Positions 8,648 through 18,575 are shown, counted from the stretch's first letter. The stretch: DNA of 64,000 nt from Ruminococcaceae bacterium P7 (GCA_900100595.1 FMUA01000008.1:79348-143347), one strand, 5' to 3'. Numbers and translations are program-made. The notes: generated from the sequence alone by a model not told the origin.

Positions 8648-10063
8648 TTGTCTGATACTGTTATCGTGGCTGATAAACTGTCTGAAAAACAACTGGAATA
8701 TATGCAGTTGATTGCCGAAATCATGGAGATCCGCAAGCGCGGCGAAAAACCGCTTGCGTTTATCCGCACCTACGGTTGTCAGCAGAATGTCGCCGACAGC
8801 GAAAAAATCAAGGGTATGCTGGCAAAATCGGGCTTTTCCTTTACGGATACGCCCGATGACGCCGACTTCATTCTGTTCAACACCTGCGCCGTCCGCGAGC
8901 ATGCGGAGGACAGGGTGTTCGGCAATGTCGGCGCGCTGAAAAATCTCAAGCGGAAGCATCCGCAGATTCTGATTGCGCTGTGCGGCTGTATGATGGAGCA
9001 GGAGCATATCGCCAACCGCATCTACAACAGCTTTCCGTTTGTCGGATTGGTTTTCGGCACCCATTCGCTTCACCATTTTCCCGAGCTGCTTTACAGCTCT
9101 CTCGTCAACAGCAAGCGCGTGTTTGAGCGCGGAAACGACGACAAAAAGCTCTATGAGGGCATTCCCGTCAAGCGTGACGGTACCTTCAAGGGCTGGTTGC
9201 CGATCATGTACGGCTGCAACAACTTCTGCACCTACTGCATCGTGCCGTATGTGCGCGGCAGGGAGCGCAGCAGGGAGAAGGACATCATCCTTTCAGAAGC
9301 GAGAGAAATGATTCAGAGCGGCTACAAGGACATCACGCTCCTCGGACAGAACGTCAATTCCTACGGCAAGACCCTGCCGGAACCCGTCAGCTTTGCGAAG
9401 CTGATTTCGGAGATCGACACGATCGACGGCGACTACTGGCTGCGCTTTATGACGTCCCATCCCAAGGACTGCTCCAAGGAGCTGATTGACGCGATAGCGA
9501 ACGGCAGACATATCAGCAAGCATCTGCATCTGCCCTTCCAGAGCGGCTCAGACCGCATTCTAAAGGCGATGAACCGTCACTATGACCGAAAGAAATACCT
9601 TGAAACGATCGCCTATGCCAAGGAGAAAATCGACGGCGTATCGCTGACAAGCGATATCATCGTCGGATTCCCGGGAGAAACCTATGAGGATTTCAAGGAA
9701 ACGCTTTCCCTGATCCGGGAGGTCGAATTCACCTCACTTTTCACCTTCATCTATTCGCCGCGTGTCGGAACACCTGCAGCGAAGATGGACGATCCGATTT
9801 CCGCGGAAGAAAAGTCCAAGTGGTTCCGCGAGCTGCTTGATGTACAGGAGGAAATCGCCGCGAAACGCTGCTCCGCGATGGTCGGCGCTACAGAGCGTGT
9901 ATTGATTGAAGGCGTAAAGGAAAAAACAAATGAATTAAATGCCCGCACAAGCGGTAATATAATTGTAGAGCTGGAAGGCAGCCCTGATCTGATCGGCACC
10001 TTCCGGAATGTCAAAATCACGAAAGCCCGCAATTGGATTCTCAAGGGCGAGCTGACAGAATAA
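8648..10063 (+). CDS. miaB: tRNA (N6-isopentenyl adenosine(37)-C2)-methylthiotransferase MiaB
   Basis: MiaB is a radical-SAM enzyme that adds a methylthio group to i6A37 of tRNAs after MiaA has prenylated it. The N-terminal UPF0004 domain holds the first cluster cysteines (YGCQQN, FNTCAVREHAEDR, LCGCM). The radical-SAM motif CNNFCTYC is near residue 195, and a TRAM domain closes the protein. The 471 residues include an N-terminal extension of about 35 typical of clostridial MiaB. TTG 8648 is the start because AGGAGG (8635-8640) is 7 bases upstream. miaA, the preceding enzyme in the pathway, lies in the same block at 15171. Confidence 0.97.
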   Translation: MSDTVIVADKLSEKQLEYMQLIAEIMEIRKRGEKPLAFIRTYGCQQNVADSEKIKGMLAKSGFSFTDTPDDADFILFNTCAVREHAEDRVFGNVGALKNLKRKHPQILIALCGCMMEQEHIANRIYNSFPFVGLVFGTHSLHHFPELLYSSLVNSKRVFERGNDDKKLYEGIPVKRDGTFKGWLPIMYGCNNFCTYCIVPYVRGRERSREKDIILSEAREMIQSGYKDITLLGQNVNSYGKTLPEPVSFAKLISEIDTIDGDYWLRFMTSHPKDCSKELIDAIANGRHISKHLHLPFQSGSDRILKAMNRHYDRKKYLETIAYAKEKIDGVSLTSDIIVGFPGETYEDFKETLSLIREVEFTSLFTFIYSPRVGTPAAKMDDPISAEEKSKWFRELLDVQEEIAAKRCSAMVGATERVLIEGVKEKTNELNARTSGNIIVELEGSPDLIGTFRNVKITKARNWILKGELTE

Positions 10064-10077
10064 CGGAGGAAAATAAC

Positions 10078-10482
10078 ATGGACGTCATTACACTCGCAAG
10101 AGAGCTCGGCAGAGCGATTCAGCAGGAAGAAAGCTACAAGAAGCTGCACGAGGTTCAGGCGCAGGCAGATGCCGACGCGGAGCTTCAGGCGTTGATCGGC
10201 GAGTTCAACCTCAAGAGAATGAATATCAATCAGGAGGCTTCCAAAAAGGACAGAGACCAGGAGAAGCTGACCACACTCAACAAGGAGATGCGTGAGGTTT
10301 ATTCCAAGATCATGTCGAACGAAAACATGATTGCCTACAACGAGGCGAAGGAAGCGTTTGACAAGGTCGCGAACCGCGTACAGGCGATCGTGCAGCAGTC
10401 CATCGAGGGCACCGACCCCGAGGTTGCCGACTATACCGAGAGCTGCTCGGGCAGCTGCAGCACCTGCGGCGGATGCAGCTAA
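10078..10482 (+). CDS. YlbF/YmcA-family regulator with cysteine-rich tail
   Basis: This 134-residue helical protein belongs to the YlbF/YmcA family, whose Bacillus members form the Y-complex that modulates RNase Y mRNA processing. The core is a long helical hairpin (LARELGRAIQQEESYKKL through YNEAKEAFDKVANRV). The C-terminus is CSGSCSTCGGCS, six cysteines in some twenty residues, consistent with the iron-sulfur ligands reported for the Y-complex. ATG 10078 follows a GGAGG site. Position right after miaB matches ymcB-ymcA of Bacillus subtilis, and mutS-mutL follow there too, so I favour a YmcA-type orthologue. Confidence 0.88.
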   Translation: MDVITLARELGRAIQQEESYKKLHEVQAQADADAELQALIGEFNLKRMNINQEASKKDRDQEKLTTLNKEMREVYSKIMSNENMIAYNEAKEAFDKVANRVQAIVQQSIEGTDPEVADYTESCSGSCSTCGGCS

Positions 10483-10521
10483 GGAAGCAAATCACCAATT
10501 GAGATAAAGGAGTGTGAGAGT

Positions 10522-13110
10522 ATGGCGGAGCTTTCTCCGATGATGAAGCAGTATTTTGAAATCAAAGAAGCGAACAAGGACAGCATCCTGTTTTATCGTC
10601 TGGGCGATTTCTATGAGATGTTCTATGATGACGCTATCCTCGCCTCCAGAGAGCTGGAGCTCACGCTCACGGGCAGAGACTGCGGACAGGAGGAACGCGC
10701 GCCGATGTGCGGCGTACCGTTCCACAGCTGCGAGGGTTATATCGCGCGCCTTGTCGCAAAGGGCTACAAGGTCGCGATATGTGAACAGACAGAGGATCCA
10801 AAGGCGGCAAAGGGACTGGTCAAGCGCGAGATCATCCGCGTTATCACCCCCGGTACCGTCATGGAACAGAGCATGCTCGATGAGGGAAAAAATAACTATA
10901 TCTGCTGTATGTTTTCCGCTGAGAAGAAAATCGGTTTGTGTTTCTGCGATATTTCCACAGGAGAATTAAATGCAACCGAAATCAGCGGCAAGGATTACTA
11001 TAACATCCTCGTCAACCAGCTTTCGAGCTATGCGCCGCGGGAGATTCTGCTCGGCGGCGATATCGTAAACATTCAGGCGCTGCCCGACTTTATCAAGTCA
11101 AAGCTTTCTGCGGGCGTAGAAATGCTAGAGGATGAGAAGTTTGCGACGGCTCCGTGCACCAAGACCGCGACAGCGCAGTTTCCGAAAGATTTCCACTTGA
11201 TTTCGGACAAGCCCGTTGTCATCAGTGCGGTCGGCGCGCTGATCAACTACCTCAAAGAAACGCAGATGAGCGGTCTCGAGAGAATCACTCATCTGAATCT
11301 ATATAACGAGTCGCAGTATATGCGGCTGGACTACAACACACAGCGTAATCTTGAGCTGACGCAGACCATGCTCACCAAGGACAAGCGCGGCTCACTGTTG
11401 TGGGTCATTGACAAAACGAAAACCGCTATGGGCAAGCGGCTGATCCGCGCATGGCTGGAACACCCGCTGATGAACATTTCCAAAATCAACAACCGTCAAA
11501 GCGCGGTGGAGGAGCTTGTCAACGACACGATGCTCCGTCTGGAAATTGCGGAAATGCTCGGAGGTATCTATGACATTGAACGCCTGATGACAAAAATTGT
11601 CTACGGCTCGGCGAATGCCAGGGATTTGCGTTCCCTGTGCGCGGCCATAAAGGATTTGCCCAATATTTCACGCCTGTTATCGGATTGCCGTTCATCGATG
11701 CTTCGCATGATTTACAACGGCATCGATTTGCTCGAGGATATTTATTCGCTGATTGAGAGCGCGATCGTCGAGGATCCGCCGTTCACGGTACGTGAGGGCG
11801 GCATGATAAAGCAGGGCTATAACGCCGAGCTTGATATCGTCAACGGCGACATGAACAACTCCAAGGATATTCTCGCGCGGATTGAGGCGGAGGAAAGGGA
11901 AAAGACAGGCATTCCCAAGCTGCGCGTCGGCTACAACAAGGTTTACGGCTACTTTATTGAGGTAACTAATTCTTATAAAAACCTTGTTCCCGACAACTAT
12001 ATCCGCAAGCAGACGCTCACGGGCAGCGAGCGATACATAACGCCCGATCTCAAAGAGCTGGAGGGCCGCATCCTCGGCGCAAAGGACAGAGCGGTAGCGA
12101 TGGAATACGCGCTGTTTGATTCCGTCCGCACGACGGTAGCTGATAATCTCGACCGTATCCAGAGCACCGCGAAGTCGATTGCGACGCTGGACGTTATCAC
12201 GTCCTTTGCCAACGTTGCCTCGGATAACCGATACATCCGACCCGAGGTCAACCAGTCCACCGCAATCATCATCAAGGATTCCCGTCACCCCGTGGTGGAG
12301 ACGCTTCTCAAGAACGCGTCCTTCGTTCCGAATGACGTAAGCCTTGACAGCAAGGGCGACAGGGTCGCGATTATCACAGGCCCCAATATGGCGGGTAAAT
12401 CCACCTACATGCGTCAGATCGCATTGATTGTTTTGCTTGCGCAGATCGGCAGTTTTGTTCCCGCGTCCTCGGCGCAAATCGGCATCGTGGACAGCATTTT
12501 CACCCGTGTCGGCGCGTCGGACGACCTCGCTTCGGGACAGTCGACCTTTATGGTGGAGATGAATGAGGTGGCGAACATCGTTAAGAACGCGACCTCCAAG
12601 AGCCTTCTGATTCTCGACGAAATCGGCAGAGGCACCTCTACCTTTGACGGTATGAGCATTGCGCGCGCGGTGCTGGAATTTTGTGCCGACAAAAAGAAGC
12701 TCGGCGCAAAGACGCTCTTCGCGACACATTATCACGAGCTGAGCGTCATGGAACAGCTGCTCGACGGCGTGCGGAATTACAGCATCGCTGTCAAGAAGCG
12801 CGGAGATGATATCACGTTCCTGAGAAGAATCGTCCCCGGCGGTGCGGACGACAGCTACGGTATCGAGGTTGCCAAGCTTGCTGGTGTGCCGAATTCTATC
12901 ATTAACCGCGCAAAGGAGATTCTTGCCGACCTTGAAAGCGGTAAGGCGGAGACCATTATTGAAAAGGTCAATGTCAACGAGGACACGCAGCTTTCCCTGA
13001 TGGGAGTCGCGTCCAGTCCCGTGATTGATAAATTGAAATCCGTCGACCTCAACACCCTGACACCGATTGAGGCGATGAATTTGCTCTATGAATTGAAGAA
13101 CATGATTTAA
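10522..13110 (+). CDS. mutS: DNA mismatch repair protein MutS
   Basis: MutS recognises mismatches and small loops and recruits MutL. The mismatch-binding Phe-x-Glu is in DFYEMFYDDA (residues 31-40). The clamp and lever domains fill the middle. The ATPase carries Walker A GPNMAGKSTYMRQ near residue 620, the ABC-like signature region STFMVEM, Walker B LLILDEIGRGTSTFDG and the ATHYHEL switch. At 862 residues it is full length. It sits between the YlbF-family gene and mutL, as in Bacillus minus cotE. Confidence 0.98.
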   Translation: MAELSPMMKQYFEIKEANKDSILFYRLGDFYEMFYDDAILASRELELTLTGRDCGQEERAPMCGVPFHSCEGYIARLVAKGYKVAICEQTEDPKAAKGLVKREIIRVITPGTVMEQSMLDEGKNNYICCMFSAEKKIGLCFCDISTGELNATEISGKDYYNILVNQLSSYAPREILLGGDIVNIQALPDFIKSKLSAGVEMLEDEKFATAPCTKTATAQFPKDFHLISDKPVVISAVGALINYLKETQMSGLERITHLNLYNESQYMRLDYNTQRNLELTQTMLTKDKRGSLLWVIDKTKTAMGKRLIRAWLEHPLMNISKINNRQSAVEELVNDTMLRLEIAEMLGGIYDIERLMTKIVYGSANARDLRSLCAAIKDLPNISRLLSDCRSSMLRMIYNGIDLLEDIYSLIESAIVEDPPFTVREGGMIKQGYNAELDIVNGDMNNSKDILARIEAEEREKTGIPKLRVGYNKVYGYFIEVTNSYKNLVPDNYIRKQTLTGSERYITPDLKELEGRILGAKDRAVAMEYALFDSVRTTVADNLDRIQSTAKSIATLDVITSFANVASDNRYIRPEVNQSTAIIIKDSRHPVVETLLKNASFVPNDVSLDSKGDRVAIITGPNMAGKSTYMRQIALIVLLAQIGSFVPASSAQIGIVDSIFTRVGASDDLASGQSTFMVEMNEVANIVKNATSKSLLILDEIGRGTSTFDGMSIARAVLEFCADKKKLGAKTLFATHYHELSVMEQLLDGVRNYSIAVKKRGDDITFLRRIVPGGADDSYGIEVAKLAGVPNSIINRAKEILADLESGKAETIIEKVNVNEDTQLSLMGVASSPVIDKLKSVDLNTLTPIEAMNLLYELKNMI

Positions 13111-13138
13111 AATACCATAAAACAAGGGAGGTGAAACC

Positions 13139-15166
13139 ATGGGAGTTATCAATGTGCTGGACAAGCACGTCGCGGAGCTGATTGCGGCAGGCGAGGTCGT
13201 TGAGCGACCTGCATCCGTCATCAAGGAGCTGGTCGAAAACGCGATCGACGCAGGCTCAAAGCATATTACCGTTGAGATCAAGAACGGCGGAACGACTTTC
13301 ATGCGTGTCACCGACGACGGCTGCGGCATTCAGCGAGAGGATGTCAAGGTTGCGTTTCTTCGCCACGCCACCAGCAAGGTGTGTCAGGAGCAGGATCTCG
13401 ACCGCATCGCGACGCTCGGCTTCCGCGGAGAAGCGCTTGCTTCCATCAGCGCGGTTTCCCGTCTGCAGCTGCTCACCCGCAATGAAAATGAGGAAATCGG
13501 CACCTCCTACACCATCGAGGGCGGTGAAGAAAGGGCAATGCTGGACGCAGGCTGCCCTGTGGGTACGACGTTCATCATCCGCGACCTCTTTTTCAATATT
13601 CCCGCACGGGCGAAGTTCCTCAAAAAGGACGTGTCCGAGGGAATCAATGTTTCCAATATTGTAGACAAAACCGCGCTGTCTCACCCTGAGATCGCGTTTA
13701 CCTATATCCGCGACGGCAAGCAGGTTCTCAAAACATCGGGCGACGGAAAGCTGTTGTCCGCCATCTATTCCGTCATGGGGCGCGAATTTGCGCAGAGCCT
13801 GATTCCCGTTGACTATGAGCTGGGAGTGGTTACCGTTCGCGGCTACATATCCAAGCCCGTCAACGCCAGACCGAACCGCAACCTCCAGAATTTCTTCATC
13901 AACGGAAGATACGTCAAGTCGCGGACGGCGATGGCAGCGCTCGAGGAGGCCTGCAAGGGCTCCATCATGGTCGGAAAATTTCCGTCCTGTGTGCTCAATC
14001 TGACGATGCCCTACGAGCTGATTGACGTCAACGTCCATCCCGCAAAAATCGAGGTGCGTTTTGTCAACGAGCGTCCCGTGTTTGACGCGGTTTATCACGG
14101 CGTCAAGACGTCGCTGATGAAGAACGATACACGCAAGCTGGCGACCTTCAAAAATAACACCGCATTCAACGAGATCAAAAAGACGAGCACGTTCAACACC
14201 GCACAGGCGGTATTCCGCAAGGCGGAGCGTGAGCAGGAGCAGCAGAAAAAGCCTGTTCAGCCGCCGAAGGACGACTTCAATCCGTTTGAGGATGTGGCGT
14301 TCCAAACGGAAAAGAAGCAGCCCGCGCCTGTCAGAGATATTGACAATATCCGCGTTGCTGACAGCGAAAATCCCTTTGATATTTTTTCCAAAAAGGCTGT
14401 TCAGAACGCCAAGAGGGAAGAAAGCTATAAGACGCCTCTTGCAGTTTCTCCCGTGATAAAAGCAACGCAGCCGATACCTGAACCCGTCAATAAAGCGGAA
14501 CCAATTCCCGAACCGGTTTACACACCGCCGAAGGAAGAAATCGTCGTCACCGCCAAGGAGAATTCCGAGCCGGTGGTTCTCTACGAACAGCAGAAGGACG
14601 AGCTGAAATATATCGGTGAGCTGTTCGATACCTATATCATCGTGGAAATCAATCAGAAAGAAATGATGCTGGTCGACAAGCATGCCGCGCATGAGCGCAT
14701 TATCTACGAAAAGCTCAAGGCGGAGAACGCAGGCGCGTCCATGCAGATGCTGCTCACGCCCGTCACGGTAACGCTCGGCAAGGCTGAATATGCTGCAGCT
14801 ATCAGTCATCTCGATATGTTCGCAAAGTGTTCCTTTGAGGTTGAGGATTTCGGCAGCAGCACCGTGATTGTCCGCAGCGCGCCGCAGTACATCGAGGCGG
14901 CGGAGATCGCCGATTGTATCGCGGAGATGGCGGATTACATCGCAATGGGTAAATCCGATATCTTCACCGAGAAGATGGACTGGTTCTATCACAACGTCGC
15001 GTGCCGCAGTGCGGTCAAGGCAGGCAATCATAATTCTAAAGAAGAATTAATTGATATTGTCAAGACGCTGGAGGAAAATCCGCAGATTCGCTATTGTCCC
15101 CACGGCAGACCCGTCTGCATCGTGATGAAAAAGAGCGAAATAGAGAGACAATTTGGCAGGGCGTGA
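13139..15166 (+). CDS. mutL: DNA mismatch repair protein MutL
   Basis: MutL couples mismatch recognition to strand incision. The GHKL ATPase is at the N-terminus (ELVENAIDAGS, DDGCGI, TLGFRGEALASI). A proline/glutamine/lysine-rich linker spans about residues 350-480. The C-terminal dimerisation/endonuclease domain follows, with DKHAAHERI (the DQHAAHERI-type metal-site motif) and the terminal CPHGRP motif, so this is the endonuclease-type MutL. A GGGAGGTG ribosome site precedes ATG 13139. The 3' end lies next to the start of miaA. Confidence 0.97.
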   Translation: MGVINVLDKHVAELIAAGEVVERPASVIKELVENAIDAGSKHITVEIKNGGTTFMRVTDDGCGIQREDVKVAFLRHATSKVCQEQDLDRIATLGFRGEALASISAVSRLQLLTRNENEEIGTSYTIEGGEERAMLDAGCPVGTTFIIRDLFFNIPARAKFLKKDVSEGINVSNIVDKTALSHPEIAFTYIRDGKQVLKTSGDGKLLSAIYSVMGREFAQSLIPVDYELGVVTVRGYISKPVNARPNRNLQNFFINGRYVKSRTAMAALEEACKGSIMVGKFPSCVLNLTMPYELIDVNVHPAKIEVRFVNERPVFDAVYHGVKTSLMKNDTRKLATFKNNTAFNEIKKTSTFNTAQAVFRKAEREQEQQKKPVQPPKDDFNPFEDVAFQTEKKQPAPVRDIDNIRVADSENPFDIFSKKAVQNAKREESYKTPLAVSPVIKATQPIPEPVNKAEPIPEPVYTPPKEEIVVTAKENSEPVVLYEQQKDELKYIGELFDTYIIVEINQKEMMLVDKHAAHERIIYEKLKAENAGASMQMLLTPVTVTLGKAEYAAAISHLDMFAKCSFEVEDFGSSTVIVRSAPQYIEAAEIADCIAEMADYIAMGKSDIFTEKMDWFYHNVACRSAVKAGNHNSKEELIDIVKTLEENPQIRYCPHGRPVCIVMKKSEIERQFGRA

Positions 15167-15170
15167 TGAT

Positions 15171-16118
15171 TTGATTGAAAAAATAAAACTGGTTTCCGTC
15201 GTGGGACCGACCGCCTCAGGCAAAACAAAGCTTGCGGTAGAGCTCGCCAAGGTTTTCGGCGGCGAGATCGTATCGGCTGATTCCATGCAGATATATCAGG
15301 GGATGCGCATTGCCACTGCAAAACCCACAGAGGATGAAAAACAGGGAATCCCGCATCACCTGATGGATTTTCTTCCTCCCGAGGAGAACTACTCGGTTGC
15401 ACGCTTTGTGGAGGATGCGAAAAAGGCGATCACGGATATCGCCTCCCGCGGCAAGCTGCCGATCGTGGCAGGCGGCACAGGATTGTATGTCGACTCTCTG
15501 CTCGGCAATATCACGTTCAGCGAGCAGCAGCGCGACGAAGCGATCTGCAAAGCGCTGTATGAGCGTTGCGAGAGGGAAGGCGTGGAAAGTCTGCTGGAAA
15601 CCCTGAAAGAGATTGACGCTGAAACATATGAGAAGCTGAAAACCGAGAGAAACCCCAAGCGCATCATCCGCGCGATAGAATATTATGAAACCTCCGGCAA
15701 GCCGATATCCTCACAGGTAGCGGCGTCGCACCGGGAGGAAACACCATTTGAGCCAATCAAGCTGGGACTCAATTTTCTCGACAGAGAAAAACTGTATGAA
15801 CGCATTAATCTGAGAGTGGATTGCATGCTGAACGAAGGTCTGGAGGAGGAAGCGAGAGAGGTGCTTTCCAAGACGCTGAGCTTCACCTCCGTCAAGGCGA
15901 TCGGCTACAAGGAGCTGATGCCGTATTTTGAACATAGTGCAACGCTGGAAGAATGTGTTGAAAAGCTGAAACGGGAAACCAGACGGTATGCCAAACGGCA
16001 GCTGACCTGGTTCAAACGAGACAAGGAAATTCATTGGCTTTATCCCGACGCGGAGCCTGATTTTGAGACGCTGCTCGGAAAAGCCGTTCAGTTGATACAA
16101 GGGAGCCTATATGGATAA
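15171..16118 (+). CDS. miaA: tRNA dimethylallyltransferase MiaA
   Basis: MiaA transfers a dimethylallyl group to A37 of UNN-decoding tRNAs, the substrate of MiaB. The P-loop GPTASGKTKL near residue 11, DSMQIYQGMRIATAKPT, GGTGLYVDSLL and the C-terminal KRETRRYAKRQLTWFKRD are the family marks. The start is uncertain: no ATG is available. TTG 15171 gives the usual short N-terminus with a GCAGGG-like site about 9 bases upstream; TTG 15153, overlapping mutL, is an alternative. It overlaps the next gene by 8 bases. Confidence 0.94.
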   Translation: MIEKIKLVSVVGPTASGKTKLAVELAKVFGGEIVSADSMQIYQGMRIATAKPTEDEKQGIPHHLMDFLPPEENYSVARFVEDAKKAITDIASRGKLPIVAGGTGLYVDSLLGNITFSEQQRDEAICKALYERCEREGVESLLETLKEIDAETYEKLKTERNPKRIIRAIEYYETSGKPISSQVAASHREETPFEPIKLGLNFLDREKLYERINLRVDCMLNEGLEEEAREVLSKTLSFTSVKAIGYKELMPYFEHSATLEECVEKLKRETRRYAKRQLTWFKRDKEIHWLYPDAEPDFETLLGKAVQLIQGSLYG

Positions 16119-17394
16119 ATTGTTATTTAAGCGCATCCTGGTTGCCGCGCTTACGCTGTTGGCGCTGGTGTATGTCGCCTATCTGTTAATCAGCGCAAAT
16201 TTTAATATGTATCCCACAGAAAACGCGGTGCAGGCAACGGTGACCGACCGCATTCTTACCAACGCCTATATCATCCGCGACGAGCATATCATCGAAAACA
16301 ACTCCGAGGGCGTTCTGTCCTATTCCGTATCCAACGGTGAGGCGGTGAACGCGGGCGGTGAAATCGCAAAGATCTATTCCAACGAGGAGGACGCCGTCGC
16401 CAATACGCGCGCAGACTCGCTGGTAAAGAAGAAGGAAGCGCTTGAGAGCATCCAGAAAACGGTTGTCTCGGGAACCATGAGCATCGATATTATTAATAAC
16501 GCCATCAAAAGCAAGCTCATCACGATGCTCGACGATACCAACAACCGCAGCCTGACCAACGCGAAAAGCGACGCTGACGTTCTGCTCAATTCCATTAATT
16601 TGCGCCAGCTCTACACAGGAAAGGTCACGGATTTTTCCTCCGAGATCGCGTCGCTCCAAAGTGAAATCGATTCTCTGAAAAACGCCACCGGCAACACCAA
16701 GGGCGTGATCCGTACCGATTACGCAGGCTATTTTACCGAGTTCTGCGACGGCTATGAAAACATCTATGATTATGATAAAATCAAGCGTCTTTCGCTTGAT
16801 GATCTGCATAATTTCAGCAGGGCGTCTGTTCCCGAAAATACAGCGGGCAAGGTCATCGGAAACGTCAAATGGTACGTTGCCTGCGAGGTTTCACCCGACG
16901 ACGCCAGCGCGCTCAATATCTGGGACAGCGCGGTGACGGTTCTGTTCTCCGAGGCTTCCTCCGAGCCGATTCCAGCGGAGATCTACCGCATCAACCAAGC
17001 CTCCAAGGACAGCAACGCGGTCGTGATTCTTCGCTGCGATTACATGGAGGACGGACTGCTTGAGGCAAGACAGGAGCCGATTGAGATCGGCATGGGCACC
17101 TATACGGGTCTTCGCGTCAGCAAGCGCGCGATTCATGACGACTACGTCACCAAGACCACCTATGACGACAACGACAACCCGCACAAGGAAGAAAAGAAGG
17201 TGCAGGGCGTCTATGTGCTTTACGGCAGCGAGGTGCAGTTCAAGCAGATATCCATTCTTTATGCCGACAGCGACTATGTCATCTGCGACACCAATCCCGC
17301 GGAAGGAATCCTCTTCAACGGAGAGACGATTTCACTATATGATAAGGTAATAGTAAAAGGAGACGATTTGTATGACGGCAAGGTCATTCACTGA
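16111..17394 (+). CDS. HlyD-like membrane protein of the division cluster
   Basis: This 427-residue protein has one N-terminal transmembrane helix (about residues 9-28), then a large extracytoplasmic part. That part contains a biotinyl-lipoyl-like half-motif (NNSEGVLSYSVSNGEAVNAGGEIAKIYS), a helical hairpin at about residues 95-200 and a beta-rich C-terminus. This layout is that of HlyD/periplasmic-adaptor proteins. It lies between miaA and ylmE-sepF, overlaps both, and has a strong AAGGGAG site, so it is expressed with division genes. No partner ABC transporter or outer-membrane channel is encoded nearby. Its function is unknown; a role in envelope or division is inference from position. Confidence 0.8.
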   Translation: MDKLLFKRILVAALTLLALVYVAYLLISANFNMYPTENAVQATVTDRILTNAYIIRDEHIIENNSEGVLSYSVSNGEAVNAGGEIAKIYSNEEDAVANTRADSLVKKKEALESIQKTVVSGTMSIDIINNAIKSKLITMLDDTNNRSLTNAKSDADVLLNSINLRQLYTGKVTDFSSEIASLQSEIDSLKNATGNTKGVIRTDYAGYFTEFCDGYENIYDYDKIKRLSLDDLHNFSRASVPENTAGKVIGNVKWYVACEVSPDDASALNIWDSAVTVLFSEASSEPIPAEIYRINQASKDSNAVVILRCDYMEDGLLEARQEPIEIGMGTYTGLRVSKRAIHDDYVTKTTYDDNDNPHKEEKKVQGVYVLYGSEVQFKQISILYADSDYVICDTNPAEGILFNGETISLYDKVIVKGDDLYDGKVIH

Positions 17395-18085
17395 TGTGGA
17401 ATATAATTATCAATTGATCAACGAGCGGATTGCCGAGGCGGCGCAGAAAATCGGCAAAGCAAGAGAGGACATCACCTTTCTTGCGGCGACAAAAACCGTT
17501 GACGCCGCGACGATCAACCACGCGATTTCTCTCGGTCTTGACCATATCGGCGAAAACAGGGTGCAGGAGCTGCTCGCAAAATATGAGGAATACGACCTCG
17601 AAAACTGTTCGCTGCAATTCATCGGTCACCTGCAGAGCAATAAGGTCAGACAGATTGTCGGCAAGGTGGATCTGATCCAGTCGGTGGACTCGTTCAAGCT
17701 TGCGAAGGAGATTTCCGCACAATCGCTCAAGAGAAACGTCCATACCGACCTGTTGGTCGAGGTGAATATCGGCAGGGAAGAAAACAAATCGGGCGTCTTT
17801 GAGGAAAATCTCGAGGAATTGCTTTGTCAAATTGCCGAATTAGATGGGATTTCTGTACAAGGATTAATGACAATTCCGCCAATTTGTGATAATAAACAGA
17901 AAATTTCTCATTATTTTAATAAAATGCACAGGTTATTTATTGACATATCGCAAAAAAAATTAGATAATATAAATATGCATATTCTATCAATGGGTATGTC
18001 GGATGATTATTACGAGGCTATCCTCGAAGGCGCAACAATGGTTAGAATAGGCTCGGCGCTTTTCGGCGCCAGGAACTATACATAA
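17372..18085 (+). CDS. ylmE: YggS/YlmE-family PLP-binding protein
   Basis: This is a single-domain alanine-racemase-fold protein that binds pyridoxal phosphate and contributes to PLP homeostasis. The PLP lysine is in FLAATKTVDAATI (about residue 35). GENRVQEL, QFIGHLQSNKVR, LVEVNIGREENKSG and LSMGMSDDYYEAI follow in family order over 237 residues. ATG 17372 follows AAAGGAGA and overlaps the end of the HlyD-like gene by 23 bases. Linkage to sepF and ylmH matches the ylm cluster of Gram-positive bacteria. Confidence 0.95.
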   Translation: MTARSFTDVEYNYQLINERIAEAAQKIGKAREDITFLAATKTVDAATINHAISLGLDHIGENRVQELLAKYEEYDLENCSLQFIGHLQSNKVRQIVGKVDLIQSVDSFKLAKEISAQSLKRNVHTDLLVEVNIGREENKSGVFEENLEELLCQIAELDGISVQGLMTIPPICDNKQKISHYFNKMHRLFIDISQKKLDNINMHILSMGMSDDYYEAILEGATMVRIGSALFGARNYT

Positions 18086-18101
18086 TTAGGAGGAAAAGAA
18101 A

Positions 18102-18575
18102 ATGGCAGGAATAGTTGATAAGTTTAAGCGTATGTGGGACGCTCCCGACGACGAATACGAGTATGATGAATACGGTTACGCTGACGATGGGGACGAGGAT
18201 GATTATGAGGAAGAGGCTCCGAGAGAAAGAGAGCGTGAGAGAACATCTTCTTCAAGCGGCCCCCGGAACAAGGTCGTAAACATCAACGCGACAGCGAAGC
18301 TGCAGGTTGGTATTTTCAAGCCTGAGCGCTTTGGCGAGGAGACCAGAGCCATCGCCGACGAGCTGATGAAAACACACACTGTCGTGCTCAACCTTGAGGA
18401 CACCAACAAGGATATGGCGAGAAGGATTCTCGACTTCCTCAGTGGTGTGGCTTACGCGAACAACGGCAAAATCAAAAGAGTCGCGTCCAATACCTATATT
18501 ATTATTCCCAGCAATGTTGACCTTACAGGCGACGACCTTCTCGATGAATTAGAGAACAGCGGTGTATACTTCTGA
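18102..18575 (+). CDS. sepF: Cell division protein SepF
   Basis: SepF forms membrane-bound arcs that tether and align FtsZ filaments. The 157-residue protein has an N-terminal amphipathic membrane-targeting helix (AGIVDKFKRMWDA), an acidic and then Arg/Ser-rich linker, and the conserved core NLEDTNKDMARRILDFLSGVAYA, which provides the FtsZ-binding and dimer surface. An AGGAGG site precedes ATG 18102. The 3' end overlaps ylmH by 14 bases. Confidence 0.96.
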   Translation: MAGIVDKFKRMWDAPDDEYEYDEYGYADDGDEDDYEEEAPRERERERTSSSSGPRNKVVNINATAKLQVGIFKPERFGEETRAIADELMKTHTVVLNLEDTNKDMARRILDFLSGVAYANNGKIKRVASNTYIIIPSNVDLTGDDLLDELENSGVYF

